Of a stretch of DNA of 64,000 nucleotides, positions 1-7,660 are shown in pieces. The DNA is from Tamaricihabitans halophyticus (GTDB lineage: Bacteria > Actinomycetota > Actinomycetes > Mycobacteriales > Pseudonocardiaceae), in assembly GCF_004340875.1 (NCBI RefSeq), contig NZ_SLXQ01000001.1, forward strand, positions 1,426,001-1,490,000, in the 5' to 3' direction. The notes beneath the pieces are model-generated. The model saw only the letters and a program-made list of their open reading frames with translations, had not been told where the DNA came from and did not search any database. The position numbers were made by a program, and so were the translations under genes. Positions within the stretch are counted from its first letter, which is position 1. Each line of letters begins with the position of its first letter.

Positions 1-280
1 CTGGCTCACCGCGCCGGAAGGCGTTGACACCAAAGCGATGTTGCCGCGCGCGGTCACCGCACGCGTGGCCTACGCATCCGGCACCGGGTTCTACGCGGAT
101 CAGCTGGGCAGCAGACAGATGCGCTTGTCGTACTGTTACCCGACGCCGGAACGGATCCAGGAGGGCGTGCGCCGGTTGTCCGGGGTGCTCACTGACGAGC
201 TGGAGCTGTACAACACGTTTGGTCCGGCCGCGCAGCGCACCATCTCCGGCCCGCAGGCGCCTTCGCCGGACACCGCTTGA
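1..280 (+). CDS. PLP-dependent aminotransferase, C-terminal fragment
   Basis: This is the 3' end of a gene whose start lies before the window; the frame is open from base 2 to the stop at 278-280 (92 codons visible). The visible residues fit the small C-terminal domain of fold-type I aminotransferases of the MocR/2-aminoadipate type: a WLTAPEGVDTKAM stretch, a GTGFYAD segment and the RLSYCYPTPERIQEGVRRL helix, where the first arginine is the usual carboxylate-binding residue. An aminotransferase of this type commonly sits beside ddl in actinomycetes. Its substrate cannot be told from the fragment. The PLP lysine is outside the window. Confidence 0.8.
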   Translation, partial: WLTAPEGVDTKAMLPRAVTARVAYASGTGFYADQLGSRQMRLSYCYPTPERIQEGVRRLSGVLTDELELYNTFGPAAQRTISGPQAPSPDTA

Positions 281-353
281 GTTCGTTGCCGCGTAACCAT
301 TTTCGCTGAGTCCACTATGGATGTTACATGTGGACGGTCTAAGGAGCTTTTCG

Positions 354-1301
354 TTGTCTGATCGGGTAGTCGCCGTCCTGTCCGGCGGGCTCTCGCACGA
401 ACGAGACGTATCGCTGCGGTCCGGCCGGCGGTTGTCCGCCGCGTTGCGCGACCAGGGTTTGACCGTGGAGGAGTGGGATACCGACAGCGAGCTACTCACC
501 AGACTGCGGGACCAGCGCCCGGACGCCGTGGTAGTCGCGCTGCACGGTGGCGAGGGCGAGAACGGCTCGGTGCAAACCGTGTTGGAGATGCTCGGTATCC
601 CGTTCGTCGGCAGCACCTCGCAGTCCTGCCGACGTGCCTTCGACAAGCCCACCGCAAAGGCTGAGCTTGCCCGTGCGGGCCTGAGCACGCCTGATTGGGT
701 CGTACTGCCACACGGCACGTTTCGTGAGCTTGGTGCGCAGTATGTGCTCGATGCGATGACCGACCGACTGGGTTTGCCGATGATGCTCAAACCCGACCAG
801 GGCGGGTCGGCGCTCGGTGCGCAGGTGGTTCGTTCTGCTGGCCAGCTTCCGGCCGCAATGGTCAACTGCCTGGCCTACGGCGAGACCGTGCTGGCCGAGC
901 AGTTCGTGTCTGGTGTCGAGGTCGCGGTCACCGTGGTTGACGGCGCGAACGGACCGGAGGCCCTGCCGGCGGTGGAGATCGTTCCGGAGAGCGGGGTGTA
1001 CGACTACACCGCCCGCTATACGGCCGGGCTTACTGACTTTTACGCACCAGCTCGGTTGACCGAGGATTCCGCGAAAGCGGTAGGGGAGCTGGCGGTCCAG
1101 GCGCACCGGCTACTCGGGCTCCGGGATATCTCGCGGACCGACGCGGTGATCTCTTCGGATGGCACCGTCAACTTCTTGGAAGTCAACCTATCGCCCGGGT
1201 TGACGGAAACCTCGTCCCTTCCAATGGCCGTCGAAGCGGCCGGGCGTTCGCTCGGCGAGGTCTTCAGCGAACTGATCGAACGGTCCGTAAATCGCGGCTG
1301 A
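354..1301 (+). CDS. ddl: D-alanine--D-alanine ligase
   Basis: ATP-grasp ligase that joins two D-alanines for peptidoglycan synthesis in the cytoplasm. Family marks are visible: an N-terminal GG-SHERDVS loop, VVALHGGEGENGS, an ATP-grasp centre with MMLKPDQGGSALG, and the C-terminal FLEVNLSPGLTETSSLP metal and substrate loop, close to the usual NT-PGMT motif. The length (315 aa) is normal. I chose the TTG at 354 because AAGGAG at 341-346 lies seven bases upstream; an in-frame ATG at 321 has no ribosome site. The gene is followed by a parS site and a strong terminator, so transcription ends before the convergent parB. Related ATP-grasp ligases with other D-amino-acid products cannot be excluded. 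Confidence 0.88.
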   Translation: MSDRVVAVLSGGLSHERDVSLRSGRRLSAALRDQGLTVEEWDTDSELLTRLRDQRPDAVVVALHGGEGENGSVQTVLEMLGIPFVGSTSQSCRRAFDKPTAKAELARAGLSTPDWVVLPHGTFRELGAQYVLDAMTDRLGLPMMLKPDQGGSALGAQVVRSAGQLPAAMVNCLAYGETVLAEQFVSGVEVAVTVVDGANGPEALPAVEIVPESGVYDYTARYTAGLTDFYAPARLTEDSAKAVGELAVQAHRLLGLRDISRTDAVISSDGTVNFLEVNLSPGLTETSSLPMAVEAAGRSLGEVFSELIERSVNRG

Positions 1302-1302
1302 C

Positions 1303-1316
1303 GTTTCACGTGGAAC
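1303..1316. promoter_or_regulatory. parS: parS centromere site (1)
   Basis: The sequence GTTTCACGTGGAAC matches the ParB-binding consensus GTTTCACGTGAAAC with one mismatch. It lies directly between the ddl stop and its terminator, beside parB. ParB nucleates here and spreads to form the origin partition complex. Confidence 0.9.
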
Positions 1317-1353
1317 CGCCGGGTGGCCAATGGGTCCACCCGGCGGTTTTTTC
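1316..1353 (+). terminator. Rho-independent terminator of ddl
   Basis: A perfect 11-bp stem (1316-1326 with 1336-1346) is closed by a nine-base loop and followed by six T residues and TCTT. It sits 15 bases after the ddl stop and faces the convergent parB gene, so it should separate the two transcripts. Confidence 0.9.
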
Positions 1354-1418
1354 TTGACCAACTAGCTCGAACAGTAGTGGTCAGGCAACTGTCACCGTGA
1401 CGAAATACATCGGTGTGA

Positions 1419-2414
1419 TTACCCGTCCGAATTTGGTGTCTCATTTGTCTGATTTGCCGCCATTAGCTTGGCGATGCGTTCCAGGTCGTCTACCGAGCCG
1501 AACTCGACGACAATCCGGCCCTTTCGCTTACCAAGATCGACCCGGACCCGGGTATCGAACATATCCGAGAGCCGGTTCGCCAGATCTTGCAAACCGGGCG
1601 CCTGCATCGGCTTGCGAGCGGGCTGCTGCTCCTTCTTCTTCGCGCGTCCCTCGCCCTTGGCAAGAGTGACCGCTTCTTCAGTGGCACGGACCGACAGCCC
1701 CTCCGCGATGATCCGCGCGGCGAGCTCTTCCTGTACCTCCGGATCGTCGATCGACAGCAGCGCCCTGGCATGCCCGGCGGAGAGCACATTGGCCGCAACT
1801 CGCCGCTGAACCGCAAGGGGGAGACGGAGCAACCGGATCGTATTGGTGATGACCGGACGACTCCGCCCGATCCGATCCGCAAGTTCCTCGTGGGTCACGC
1901 CAAACTCGTCCAGCAGCTGCTGATAGGCCGCTGCTTCTTCCAGCGGGTTCAGTTGGACGCGATGGATATTCTCCAGCAACGCATCCCGCAGCAGATCATC
2001 ATCGGCGGTCTGCCGGACGATCGCCGGGATGTACTCCAGCTCGATCTGCTGCGCCGCACGCCACCGCCGCTCGCCCATAACGAGCTCGTACTCGTCATCC
2101 GGCAGTTGCCGCACCACGATGGGCTGCATCAGGCCGAACTCACGGATCGAATGCTGTAGCTCGGCGAGCGCGTCCTCATCGAAGACTTGGCGCGGTTGCT
2201 TCGGGTTGGGCTTGATAGCCGAGATCAGTACTTCTTTGTAGACCGCGCCGGCCACCTCGCCGCCCGCGGCGGGCTCCACCTCCGGGGTCGCCGCGGGCTT
2301 GTCGCCGCTCTCCGGGAGCGCGATGGTCGTCGCTGCCTCTTCACCGTTGGCCACCGGGCCACTCGGTATCAGCGCGGCCAACCCCCGGCCGAGACCACCC
2401 CTGCGCTCGCTCAC
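1419..2414 (-). CDS. parB: Chromosome partitioning protein ParB
   Basis: CTP-dependent DNA clamp (331 aa) that loads on parS and, with ParA, segregates the origin. Visible parts are an N-terminal [12 protein letters not shown] patch typical of ParA-interacting ends, the ParB/Srx domain with the GERRWRA motif, the helix-turn-helix region ([25 protein letters not shown]) and a C-terminal dimerisation segment. The GTG at 2414 is the start because GAAAGGAG lies just upstream and the codon overlaps the parA stop as GTGA; the frame extends further upstream but without support. It is the last gene of the rsmG-parA-parB operon, and translational coupling to parA is likely. Confidence 0.95.
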   Translation of the reverse strand: MSERRGGLGRGLAALIPSGPVANGEEAATTIALPESGDKPAATPEVEPAAGGEVAGAVYKEVLISAIKPNPKQPRQVFDEDALAELQHSIREFGLMQPIVVRQLPDDEYELVMGERRWRAAQQIELEYIPAIVRQTADDDLLRDALLENIHRVQLNPLEEAAAYQQLLDEFGVTHEELADRIGRSRPVITNTIRLLRLPLAVQRRVAANVLSAGHARALLSIDDPEVQEELAARIIAEGLSVRATEEAVTLAKGEGRAKKKEQQPARKPMQAPGLQDLANRLSDMFDTRVRVDLGKRKGRIVVEFGSVDDLERIAKLMAANQTNETPNSDG

Positions 2415-3409
2415 GACGTCTCCTTTCTCGCACCGTATTCGGCTATCTCGCGTGCCGCGTCGACGTAGCTCATCGCGCCACGTGAACCGGGATCGTAGGC
2501 AAGTACGGTCTGGCCGAAGCCGGGCGCCTCGGAGACTTTGACGCTTCGCGGGATGACCGTGCTCAGCACGGTGTCGCCGAAGTGCTGCCGAACCTCGACG
2601 CCTACTTGGTCGGCAAGCTTCGTTCGGCCGTCGTACATGGTCAGCAGAATCGTGGAGACCCGTAGGTTCGGGTTCAGGTGCGCCTGCACTAGCTCGATAT
2701 TGTTCAGCAGCTGACCCAGCCCCTCCAGCGCGTAGTACTCGCACTGGATGGGAATCAGTACTTCCTCAGCGGCGACGAGCGCGTTCACTGTGAGCAGGCC
2801 GAGTGACGGGGGGCAGTCTACGAACACATAGTCGGGTTGTAGCTCGTCCAGCGCCTCGGGGGTCAGTGCTTCCTTCAGTCGAGACTCGCGGGCCGCCATC
2901 GACACCAGCTCGATCTCCGAACCGGCCAGATCGATCGTCGCCGGGACGCAGTAGAGGTTCGGCGACTGCTCGCTGACGGCGGCCGCATCGGCGACGGAGA
3001 CTTCGCCGAGCAGCACCTCGTAGATCGACGGCACACCCGACCGATGGTCGACGCCAAGCGCGGTGCTGGCGTTTCCCTGTGGGTCGAGATCCACCACGAG
3101 AACCTTGAGTCCTTGCATCGCGAGCGCGGCGGCGAGGTTCACCGCGCTCGTGGTCTTGCCGACCCCGCCTTTCTGATTAGCGATGGTCATGACCCGGCGT
3201 CGAACGGGGCGGGGGAGTTGATTCTGTTCTGGGTGCAGCACACGTGCCGCACGTTCGGCTTCCTCTGCGATCGGCGTCCAGCCGACTTGCGTTTCAGAAG
3301 AACTCACGGGCTGCTGTACCTCCCCGTTGTCGGCGGCGCCATCCGATCCGATGACCCCTGTTTCACGTGGAACATCCGCCCCTCCGATCTCTCCGTTCGG
3401 GTACCCCAT
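2411..3409 (-). CDS. parA: Chromosome partitioning ATPase ParA (Soj)
   Basis: Deviant Walker-type ATPase (332 aa) that forms nucleoid-bound gradients pulling ParB-parS complexes. After a polar N-terminal extension of about 70 residues comes the signature [15 protein letters not shown]-loop, the [11 protein letters not shown] switch I and the FVDCPPSLG switch II. The ATG at 3409 overlaps the rsmG stop as TGATG; a TTG one codon earlier is also open. A 16-bp parS site (3359-3374) lies inside the coding sequence and encodes part of the extension (VPRET), so the N-terminal tail doubles as centromere DNA. Downstream parB overlaps by four bases. Confidence 0.95.
   Translation of the reverse strand: MGYPNGEIGGADVPRETGVIGSDGAADNGEVQQPVSSSETQVGWTPIAEEAERAARVLHPEQNQLPRPVRRRVMTIANQKGGVGKTTSAVNLAAALAMQGLKVLVVDLDPQGNASTALGVDHRSGVPSIYEVLLGEVSVADAAAVSEQSPNLYCVPATIDLAGSEIELVSMAARESRLKEALTPEALDELQPDYVFVDCPPSLGLLTVNALVAAEEVLIPIQCEYYALEGLGQLLNNIELVQAHLNPNLRVSTILLTMYDGRTKLADQVGVEVRQHFGDTVLSTVIPRSVKVSEAPGFGQTVLAYDPGSRGAMSYVDAAREIAEYGARKETS
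3359..3374. promoter_or_regulatory. parS: parS centromere site (2), inside parA
   Basis: TGTTTCACGTGGAACA is a near-perfect 16-bp parS palindrome located within the parA reading frame, where it encodes Val-Pro-Arg-Glu-Thr. A site inside a protein-coding region is constrained both as DNA and as protein. Confidence 0.92.
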
Positions 3410-4098
3410 CAACGATCCTTCCGTGCCCGGCGCCGGCCGTCATTGCCACCCCTGCGATCCGACCGATCGATAACCACCACGGTCGTCGGGACCTCCAGTA
3501 CGGCTACGCCGCATTGTTCAACTCGTGCGTCAACGCCGCCAGCCCGTTCAATCTGCCGCGCGTCCCGCTCCAGCTCCTCGGCTGCGCTCTCGCCCTTCAT
3601 AGCCACCAGCTGACCGTGTGGGCGCAGCAGAGGCAGGCACCATTCGGCCAGCCGCCCGAGTGGAGCCACCGCCCGAGCCGTCACGATCGCGGCACCCGAC
3701 AAGCCATCACGCATCTCCCTAGTCTCCGCGCGACCACGCATCACGGTGACCGACAGGCCGAGATTGTGGATAACTTCCTCAAGCCAAAGGACCCGGCGGG
3801 CCATCGGTTCCACCAGAACCACATCTAGGTCCGGACGAGCGATGGCCAATGCGACACCCGGCAGACCTGCTCCAGAGCCGATGTCCAACACACTCGCGCC
3901 ATGCGGGATCCGCTCGCCAACAACTGCCGAGTTCAGTAGATGTCGCTCCCACAGGCGATCGGTCTCCCGAGGGCCGATCAATCCACGCTCGACGCCATGC
4001 TGAACGAGAAGCCGAGCATACCTGTCCGCCAGCTCCATCCCGGAGCCAAATACATCACTCGCCACCGGGGGAGCGGCTGGCGCTTCCGTGTCCGCCAC
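3409..4098 (-). CDS. rsmG: 16S rRNA (guanine527-N7)-methyltransferase RsmG
   Basis: SAM-dependent methyltransferase that modifies G527 of 16S rRNA; loss gives low-level streptomycin resistance in other bacteria. Motifs: ERHLLNSAVVGERIP, the SAM loop VLDIGSGAGLPGVALA, the acidic LVEPMARRVLWLEEV strand and the VTARAVAPL substrate segment. I chose the GTG at 4098 (229 aa) because AAAGGTGA precedes it; a TTG one codon earlier is equally open. It is the first gene of an rsmG-parA-parB operon. Three parS sites lie directly upstream at 4117-4207, and a terminator at 4216-4251 separates it from khpB. The C-terminus is basic and tail-like. Confidence 0.93.
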   Translation of the reverse strand: MADTEAPAAPPVASDVFGSGMELADRYARLLVQHGVERGLIGPRETDRLWERHLLNSAVVGERIPHGASVLDIGSGAGLPGVALAIARPDLDVVLVEPMARRVLWLEEVIHNLGLSVTVMRGRAETREMRDGLSGAAIVTARAVAPLGRLAEWCLPLLRPHGQLVAMKGESAAEELERDARQIERAGGVDARVEQCGVAVLEVPTTVVVIDRSDRRGGNDGRRRARKDR

Positions 4099-4116
4099 CA
4101 AGTCACCTTTCCATGG

Positions 4117-4130
4117 GTTTCACGTGAAAC
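4117..4130. promoter_or_regulatory. parS: parS centromere site (3)
   Basis: Perfect 14-bp palindrome GTTTCACGTGAAAC in the rsmG leader, 19 bases before the GTG start. The position suggests that bound ParB could affect transcription of the rsmG-parA-parB operon, as an inference. Confidence 0.95.
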
Positions 4131-4152
4131 CACACTCGCTACCTTCTCGGCC

Positions 4153-4166
4153 GTTTCACGTGAAAC
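4153..4166. promoter_or_regulatory. parS: parS centromere site (4)
   Basis: Second perfect copy of GTTTCACGTGAAAC in the rsmG upstream region, 36 bases from the first, start to start. Confidence 0.95.
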
Positions 4167-4193
4167 AGGGGGCCCGGTACGGCACCCTGTCAT

Positions 4194-4207
4194 GTTCCAC
4201 GTGAAAC
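4194..4207. promoter_or_regulatory. parS: parS centromere site (5)
   Basis: GTTCCACGTGAAAC, one mismatch to the consensus. It completes a three-site cluster within 91 bp (4117-4207), between rsmG and the khpB terminator. Confidence 0.9.
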
Positions 4208-4215
4208 CTGGCAAA

Positions 4216-4251
4216 CAAAAAGGCGCGGCCCACGATCGCTGGGCCGCGCCT
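4216..4251 (-). terminator. Rho-independent terminator of the rpmH-to-khpB gene row
   Basis: On the minus strand a GC-rich stem of about 12 bp (4221-4232 with 4240-4251) is followed by five T residues. It lies 34 bases after the khpB stop and insulates the yidC-khpB transcript from the rsmG-parA-parB promoter region. Confidence 0.88.
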
Positions 4252-4284
4252 CAAGTATTACTGCTCAACTGCCACCGGCGTGCA

Positions 4285-4842
4285 TCACACCGGAATAACC
4301 ACGACCTTGCGGTTCGGGTCTTCGCCCTCACTCTCGCTCGTCACACCGTCCACCTCAGCAACGGCGTCGTGCACGACCTTCCGCTCGAACGGCGTCATCG
4401 GCTTCATGCGAACACGCTCCTGGCTCTCCAGTGCGTCCTTCGCGGCCTTGCGGCCAATCTCCCGCAAATCCTCGCGGCGGTCGGCTCGCCAGCCGGCGAC
4501 GTCCAACATCAGCCGGCTCCGATTGCCGGTCTCCTGCTGCACCGCCAGTCTGGTCAGTTCCTGCAGCGCCTCGAGTACGTTCCCGCGCGAACCAACGAGC
4601 TTCTCCAGATCCTCGCCACCGTCGATACTCACGATCGCGCGGCCAGCTTCTACGTCGAGATCGATGTCGCCATCGAAGTCGAGTAGATCGAGTAGTCGCT
4701 CGAGGTAGTCACCCGCAATATCGCCTTCGCGCACCAACGCGTCGTTGTCCGACTCCGAGGATTCCGCACGCTGACCATCCACCGCCTCGACAGCTTCTTC
4801 TGCTGCCTCCGGCTCGGCGGTGGCCTCCACCGTTTCTGACAC
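4285..4842 (-). CDS. khpB: RNA-binding protein KhpB (Jag; KH and R3H domains)
   Basis: Single-stranded RNA-binding protein (185 aa) found next to yidC in most actinomycetes and linked elsewhere to cell-division and envelope control. After an acidic N-terminal region of about 55 residues comes a KH-like domain (IVSIDGGEDLEKLVGSRGNV, with a G-SRG loop) and a C-terminal R3H domain with the Arg-x3-His core in FERKVVHDAV. The Jag-N domain of Firmicutes is missing, as usual in this phylum. The GTG at 4842 has GGGAGGAGA upstream; an alternative GTG at 4875 overlaps the yidC stop as GTGA and would add 11 residues. It is last in its operon, before a terminator. Confidence 0.9.
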   Translation of the reverse strand: MSETVEATAEPEAAEEAVEAVDGQRAESSESDNDALVREGDIAGDYLERLLDLLDFDGDIDLDVEAGRAIVSIDGGEDLEKLVGSRGNVLEALQELTRLAVQQETGNRSRLMLDVAGWRADRREDLREIGRKAAKDALESQERVRMKPMTPFERKVVHDAVAEVDGVTSESEGEDPNRKVVVIPV

Positions 4843-4871
4843 GGTTTCTCCTCCCAAGGCTCGCCTGTCCG

Positions 4872-6053
4872 TCACGAACGCTTGCGGCCTGTCTTCTTGC
4901 TCCCGGATCGACCAGAGTTCTGGCCTGAGTTCTTGTTTCCGTTCTTGGCAGCGGAACTACCGCTGGAGCCCTTCGAACCGTTGGACTTCGCCTTGCTTCC
5001 CGAACTGCCGCCACTGTCGCTTGCGGGCTCATCGTTGGCTTTCGAGTCGGCCTTGTCGCCGCTCTTATCCGCCGATTTCGTACCGCTCGACTCGCTGGCC
5101 TTCTCCGTGGACTTGCCACCCGAGCCCTTGTTCGTGCTCGCCTGCTGCCCGGACGGGCCCTTCTTCGCCTGACTCGGCTTCTGGCCGGGGCGCGGCTTCT
5201 GGCCCGGCTTCGGGGCCATCGAGTTGCGCTTCTCCTGCGCCTCGATCTTCTTGGTCTCTTCTTCGCGGTCGATCCGCTTGTACACGATCGCCTGCTGCAT
5301 CAGCGTCCAGCTGTTGTTCGCCAACCAGTAGAGCAGCAGGCCGATCGGGAAGAACGCACCAAAGACGAGTACGCCGATCGGGAAGACGTACAGCGTCAGC
5401 TTGTTCATCATGGCGGTCTGCTGGGTGGCAGATGCCGGGTTCTGCCGGGCCACCGAGTGCCGGGCGGTGAAGTGGGTGGCGATCGCGGCGATGATCATCA
5501 GCGGGATCGCGATGGGCGCGACTTCCCAGTGCCAACCCGATTCCTGGCCGCCGGAGCCGCCGCCACCGACCACGGCCATACCGTGGTTGATGGCATCACC
5601 AAGGTTGATACCGAAGATCTTCGCGTCCAAATAGGACCGAACTTCGTCGCCGCTGAAGAAGTAGTTACCGGTCTGGATATGCGATTCGGTGAAGTTCCGC
5701 AGCACCCAGTTCAGACCGATGAAGACCGGAATCTGCAGCAGCATCGGCAGACAGCTACCAAGCGGGTTCACCCCATGCTCGCGCTGCAGCTTCTGCATCT
5801 CGGCCGCTTGCCGCTGCCGATCGTTGCCGTACTTCTTCTGGATCTTCTTCATCTCCGGCGCGAACTCCTGCATCTTTCGCATGGAGCGCACCTGCTTCAC
5901 GAACGGCTTGAACATGATGCCGCGGATCGTGAAGGTCAGGAAGAAGATCGCGAGGATCCAGGAGATGATGACGTCATCCCCGAACACGAACCCGAAGACC
6001 TTGTGCCAACACCACAAGATGAAGGACACGGGGTAGTAGATGAATTCAAGCAC
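4872..6053 (-). CDS. yidC: Membrane protein insertase YidC
   Basis: Oxa1/YidC-family insertase (393 aa) placing proteins in the cytoplasmic membrane with or without Sec. The short actinobacterial form begins FIYYPVSFILWCWHKVFGFVFG, followed by the cytoplasmic hairpin (PEMKKIQKKYGNDRQRQ), the second core helix (NPLGSCLPMLLQIPVFIGLNWVL) and two further membrane segments near 210-285. The hydrophilic-groove arginine fits TIRGIMFKPF. The last 110 residues are a low-complexity Lys/Ser/Gly tail, common in actinomycetes and presumably ribosome-facing. GTG at 6053 is supported by GAGGAG. yidD starts four bases upstream. Confidence 0.95.
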   Translation of the reverse strand: MLEFIYYPVSFILWCWHKVFGFVFGDDVIISWILAIFFLTFTIRGIMFKPFVKQVRSMRKMQEFAPEMKKIQKKYGNDRQRQAAEMQKLQREHGVNPLGSCLPMLLQIPVFIGLNWVLRNFTESHIQTGNYFFSGDEVRSYLDAKIFGINLGDAINHGMAVVGGGGSGGQESGWHWEVAPIAIPLMIIAAIATHFTARHSVARQNPASATQQTAMMNKLTLYVFPIGVLVFGAFFPIGLLLYWLANNSWTLMQQAIVYKRIDREEETKKIEAQEKRNSMAPKPGQKPRPGQKPSQAKKGPSGQQASTNKGSGGKSTEKASESSGTKSADKSGDKADSKANDEPASDSGGSSGSKAKSNGSKGSSGSSAAKNGNKNSGQNSGRSGSKKTGRKRS

Positions 6054-6057
6054 GAAA

Positions 6058-6360
6058 CTACTCCTCGGTCGTTTCGACAGGTCGTTGTGCTCGGAGCGTG
6101 AACTTCTCGGGCACCGGGTCAAGTCCGGGATCGGTCCACGGACCGCACCGCAACAGCCGGCGGATCGCCAGGTAGGTGCCCTTGGCCGCGCCGTGTTTGG
6201 TCAACGCTTGCGCCGCATACGCGCTGCAACTCGGATAGAACCGGCAGGCGGGCGGCAAGAAGGGGGAGATGCACTTCCGATAGAAGCGGATGGGCAGCAG
6301 CAGTACCCAGGCCACGGGTCCTGGCCGGGGCGCGGTGGCTTCCGTCCGCTCTTCGCTCAC
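6058..6360 (-). CDS. yidD: Membrane protein insertion efficiency factor YidD
   Basis: Small membrane-associated protein (100 aa) that assists YidC-dependent insertion. The diagnostic core is clear: [20 protein letters not shown] then CSAYAAQAL, with its conserved cysteines, and RLLRCGPW. The GTG at 6360 overlaps the rnpA TAG stop by one base, so translation is probably coupled. The frame remains open further upstream across rnpA, but that part is a shadow. Order rpmH-rnpA-yidD-yidC-khpB is the standard arrangement. Confidence 0.95.
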   Translation of the reverse strand: MSEERTEATAPRPGPVAWVLLLPIRFYRKCISPFLPPACRFYPSCSAYAAQALTKHGAAKGTYLAIRRLLRCGPWTDPGLDPVPEKFTLRAQRPVETTEE

Positions 6361-6728
6361 TAGCGCTCGCCTTCCACGACACAGTCGTGCCGGGGCGAGA
6401 GTGCTAATTTCCGCATCGCGCCGTCCAGATCCTTGCCGAGCTCGGGGCTTGAAGCCGTAGCGGCTGGCGGCAGTGCGCGGACCACAAGCAATGTGCCGGG
6501 GCCAATGGCGCTCAGTCGCGGCGCCATGAGATGCCGCAGCCGCCGGACCACCCGATGGCGAACCACCGAGCCGCCGACGGCTTTGCTTACTACAAAACCC
6601 ACTCTCGCCGGACCGTCCCGGCCGACGAGTGCATGTACTACTAATCGTCGCCGCCCCGCACGCTGGCCATTCCGAAGCACTGTTCGGAACTCTTCGCTTC
6701 GTCGAACCCGAGCGTGCGCGGGCAGCAT
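6360..6728 (-). CDS. rnpA: Ribonuclease P protein component
   Basis: Protein subunit of RNase P (122 aa), which helps the catalytic RNA process tRNA 5' ends. The N-terminal start [21 protein letters not shown] and the arginine-rich motif ([20 protein letters not shown], then RLRH) are the family signature; the RNR core is the HRVVRRLR variant usual in actinomycetes. ATG at 6728 lies 23 bases after the rpmH stop. It is co-transcribed with rpmH, as in most bacteria. Confidence 0.95.
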   Translation of the reverse strand: MLPAHARVRRSEEFRTVLRNGQRAGRRRLVVHALVGRDGPARVGFVVSKAVGGSVVRHRVVRRLRHLMAPRLSAIGPGTLLVVRALPPAATASSPELGKDLDGAMRKLALSPRHDCVVEGER

Positions 6729-6751
6729 CTCGTGCCTCGCCGTTCAGCGGG

Positions 6752-6895
6752 TCACGCCGACAAACGCGCGCGACCCCTAGCACGGCGGGCCGCGATAATC
6801 GCGCGTCCGGCGCGCGTCCGCATGCGCAGCCGGAAACCGTGCTTCCGCGCGCGTCGACGATTGTTCGGCTGGAAGGTGCGCTTGCCCTTGCTCAC
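6752..6895 (-). CDS. rpmH: 50S ribosomal protein L34
   Basis: A 47-residue, very basic protein beginning [20 protein letters not shown] and continuing with the [20 protein letters not shown] helix, which is the complete L34 signature. It is part of the large ribosomal subunit. Start is GTG at 6895 with a GGGAGA about ten bases upstream; the stop is at 6752-6754. It is the first gene of the minus-strand rpmH-rnpA-yidD-yidC-khpB row and is divergent from dnaA. Confidence 0.97.
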   Translation of the reverse strand: MSKGKRTFQPNNRRRARKHGFRLRMRTRAGRAIIAARRARGRARLSA

Positions 6896-7440
6896 GGTCG
6901 TCAGTCTCCCGGTGTCACTACCCAATCAGGCCTAAGTCCTGCCCCCTGCTGCTGCCGCTGGGTAATTGCATCAACGCCGCGGGCAACGCAGGCAGCGAAA
7001 CCCTTCGACCATGCCTGACCACATAGGGTGCGGTCTTCGCAACGAAATCCGATCGTGGCGACCGGTAGCAAGGCACACGAACACTCCCGCTGCCAGCAGG
7101 AGACTCTATCGAGGGTACGCACCCCACTCAGTGCAGCCAAACCCACCCCCCTCGAGTAACCTGAGCCGTACTCTCCAGCGCCGTGCGACGACACGCCGTA
7201 GGGATTAAATGCTTGCCCCAACGGATGACTTGTGGCAAGGCGCTGGCCTTGTTAGCGTGCCTTTTCTCAATGTTTACGTGGTCGGGGTTTCCCCCTCGGT
7301 GCTTGAGTCGGTACTTGGGTGCCGCTGCTCGGGCGCCATCCCGACTAAGAGAACATGTGCTGTCGACCGGTTCGACGCCCTGAGGGATGGACAACGCAGG
7401 GGAAGGACAGCCCACGGGACGGGCCGGTCAGCTAGGCCAG

Positions 7441-7479
7441 TTTGCAAGTATTTGCAAGTAGGGCAGGTCTTTGCAAGTA
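7441..7479 (+). repeat. Three direct copies of TTTGCAAGTA upstream of dnaA
   Basis: Copies start at 7441, 7451 and 7470; the last two are followed by GGG. The first two are back to back and the third is offset by 19 bases. A short, ordered repeat set in the dnaA upstream region may be a regulator binding array. No protein can be assigned. Confidence 0.75.
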
Positions 7480-7516
7480 GGGGAGTGCTGCGGGTTCTCG
7501 TGCATTCGTGCACAGT

Positions 7517-7537
7517 TGTGGACAACTCTGTGGATAC
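7517..7537 (-). promoter_or_regulatory. DnaA boxes in the dnaA upstream region
   Basis: On the minus strand TTGTCCACA (7517-7525) is a perfect actinobacterial DnaA box, and GTATCCACA (7529-7537) follows. Their position about 130 bases before dnaA fits DnaA autoregulation. Confidence 0.8.
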
Positions 7538-7660
7538 CTGCTGCTCGGGTATCACTGGAGTAGGCGTCCCGCGCCGTTTGCGGCCGCGGACGCGATCGTC
7601 ATTCACGCCGTCGGGGGCGGTTTGACGAGGAAACGTAACGCTGGGAGGGGAGCGGAGTAG

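Larger units (their letters stand above)
6896..7660. other. Long divergent intergenic region between rpmH and dnaA
   Basis: About 765 bases without a convincing gene; short frames here lack coding character. It should hold the divergent rpmH and dnaA promoters. The distal half carries three direct copies of TTTGCAAGTA (7441-7479) and two DnaA-box-like sequences (7517-7537). The dnaA ribosome site is the GGAGCGGAGTAG stretch before 7661. The main origin features are not here but downstream of dnaA, as usual for actinomycetes. Confidence 0.6.

Noticed and set aside
2470-2486. CACGTG inside parA as a further parS site
   Set aside because: The flanks GCGC...AACC have four mismatches to the 14-base consensus.
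3765-3773. Perfect DnaA box inside rsmG
   Set aside because: It encodes the conserved Val-Ile-His-Asn-Leu of the enzyme and stands alone, so protein constraint explains it. The same applies to the single box in the TetR gene at 60031-60039.
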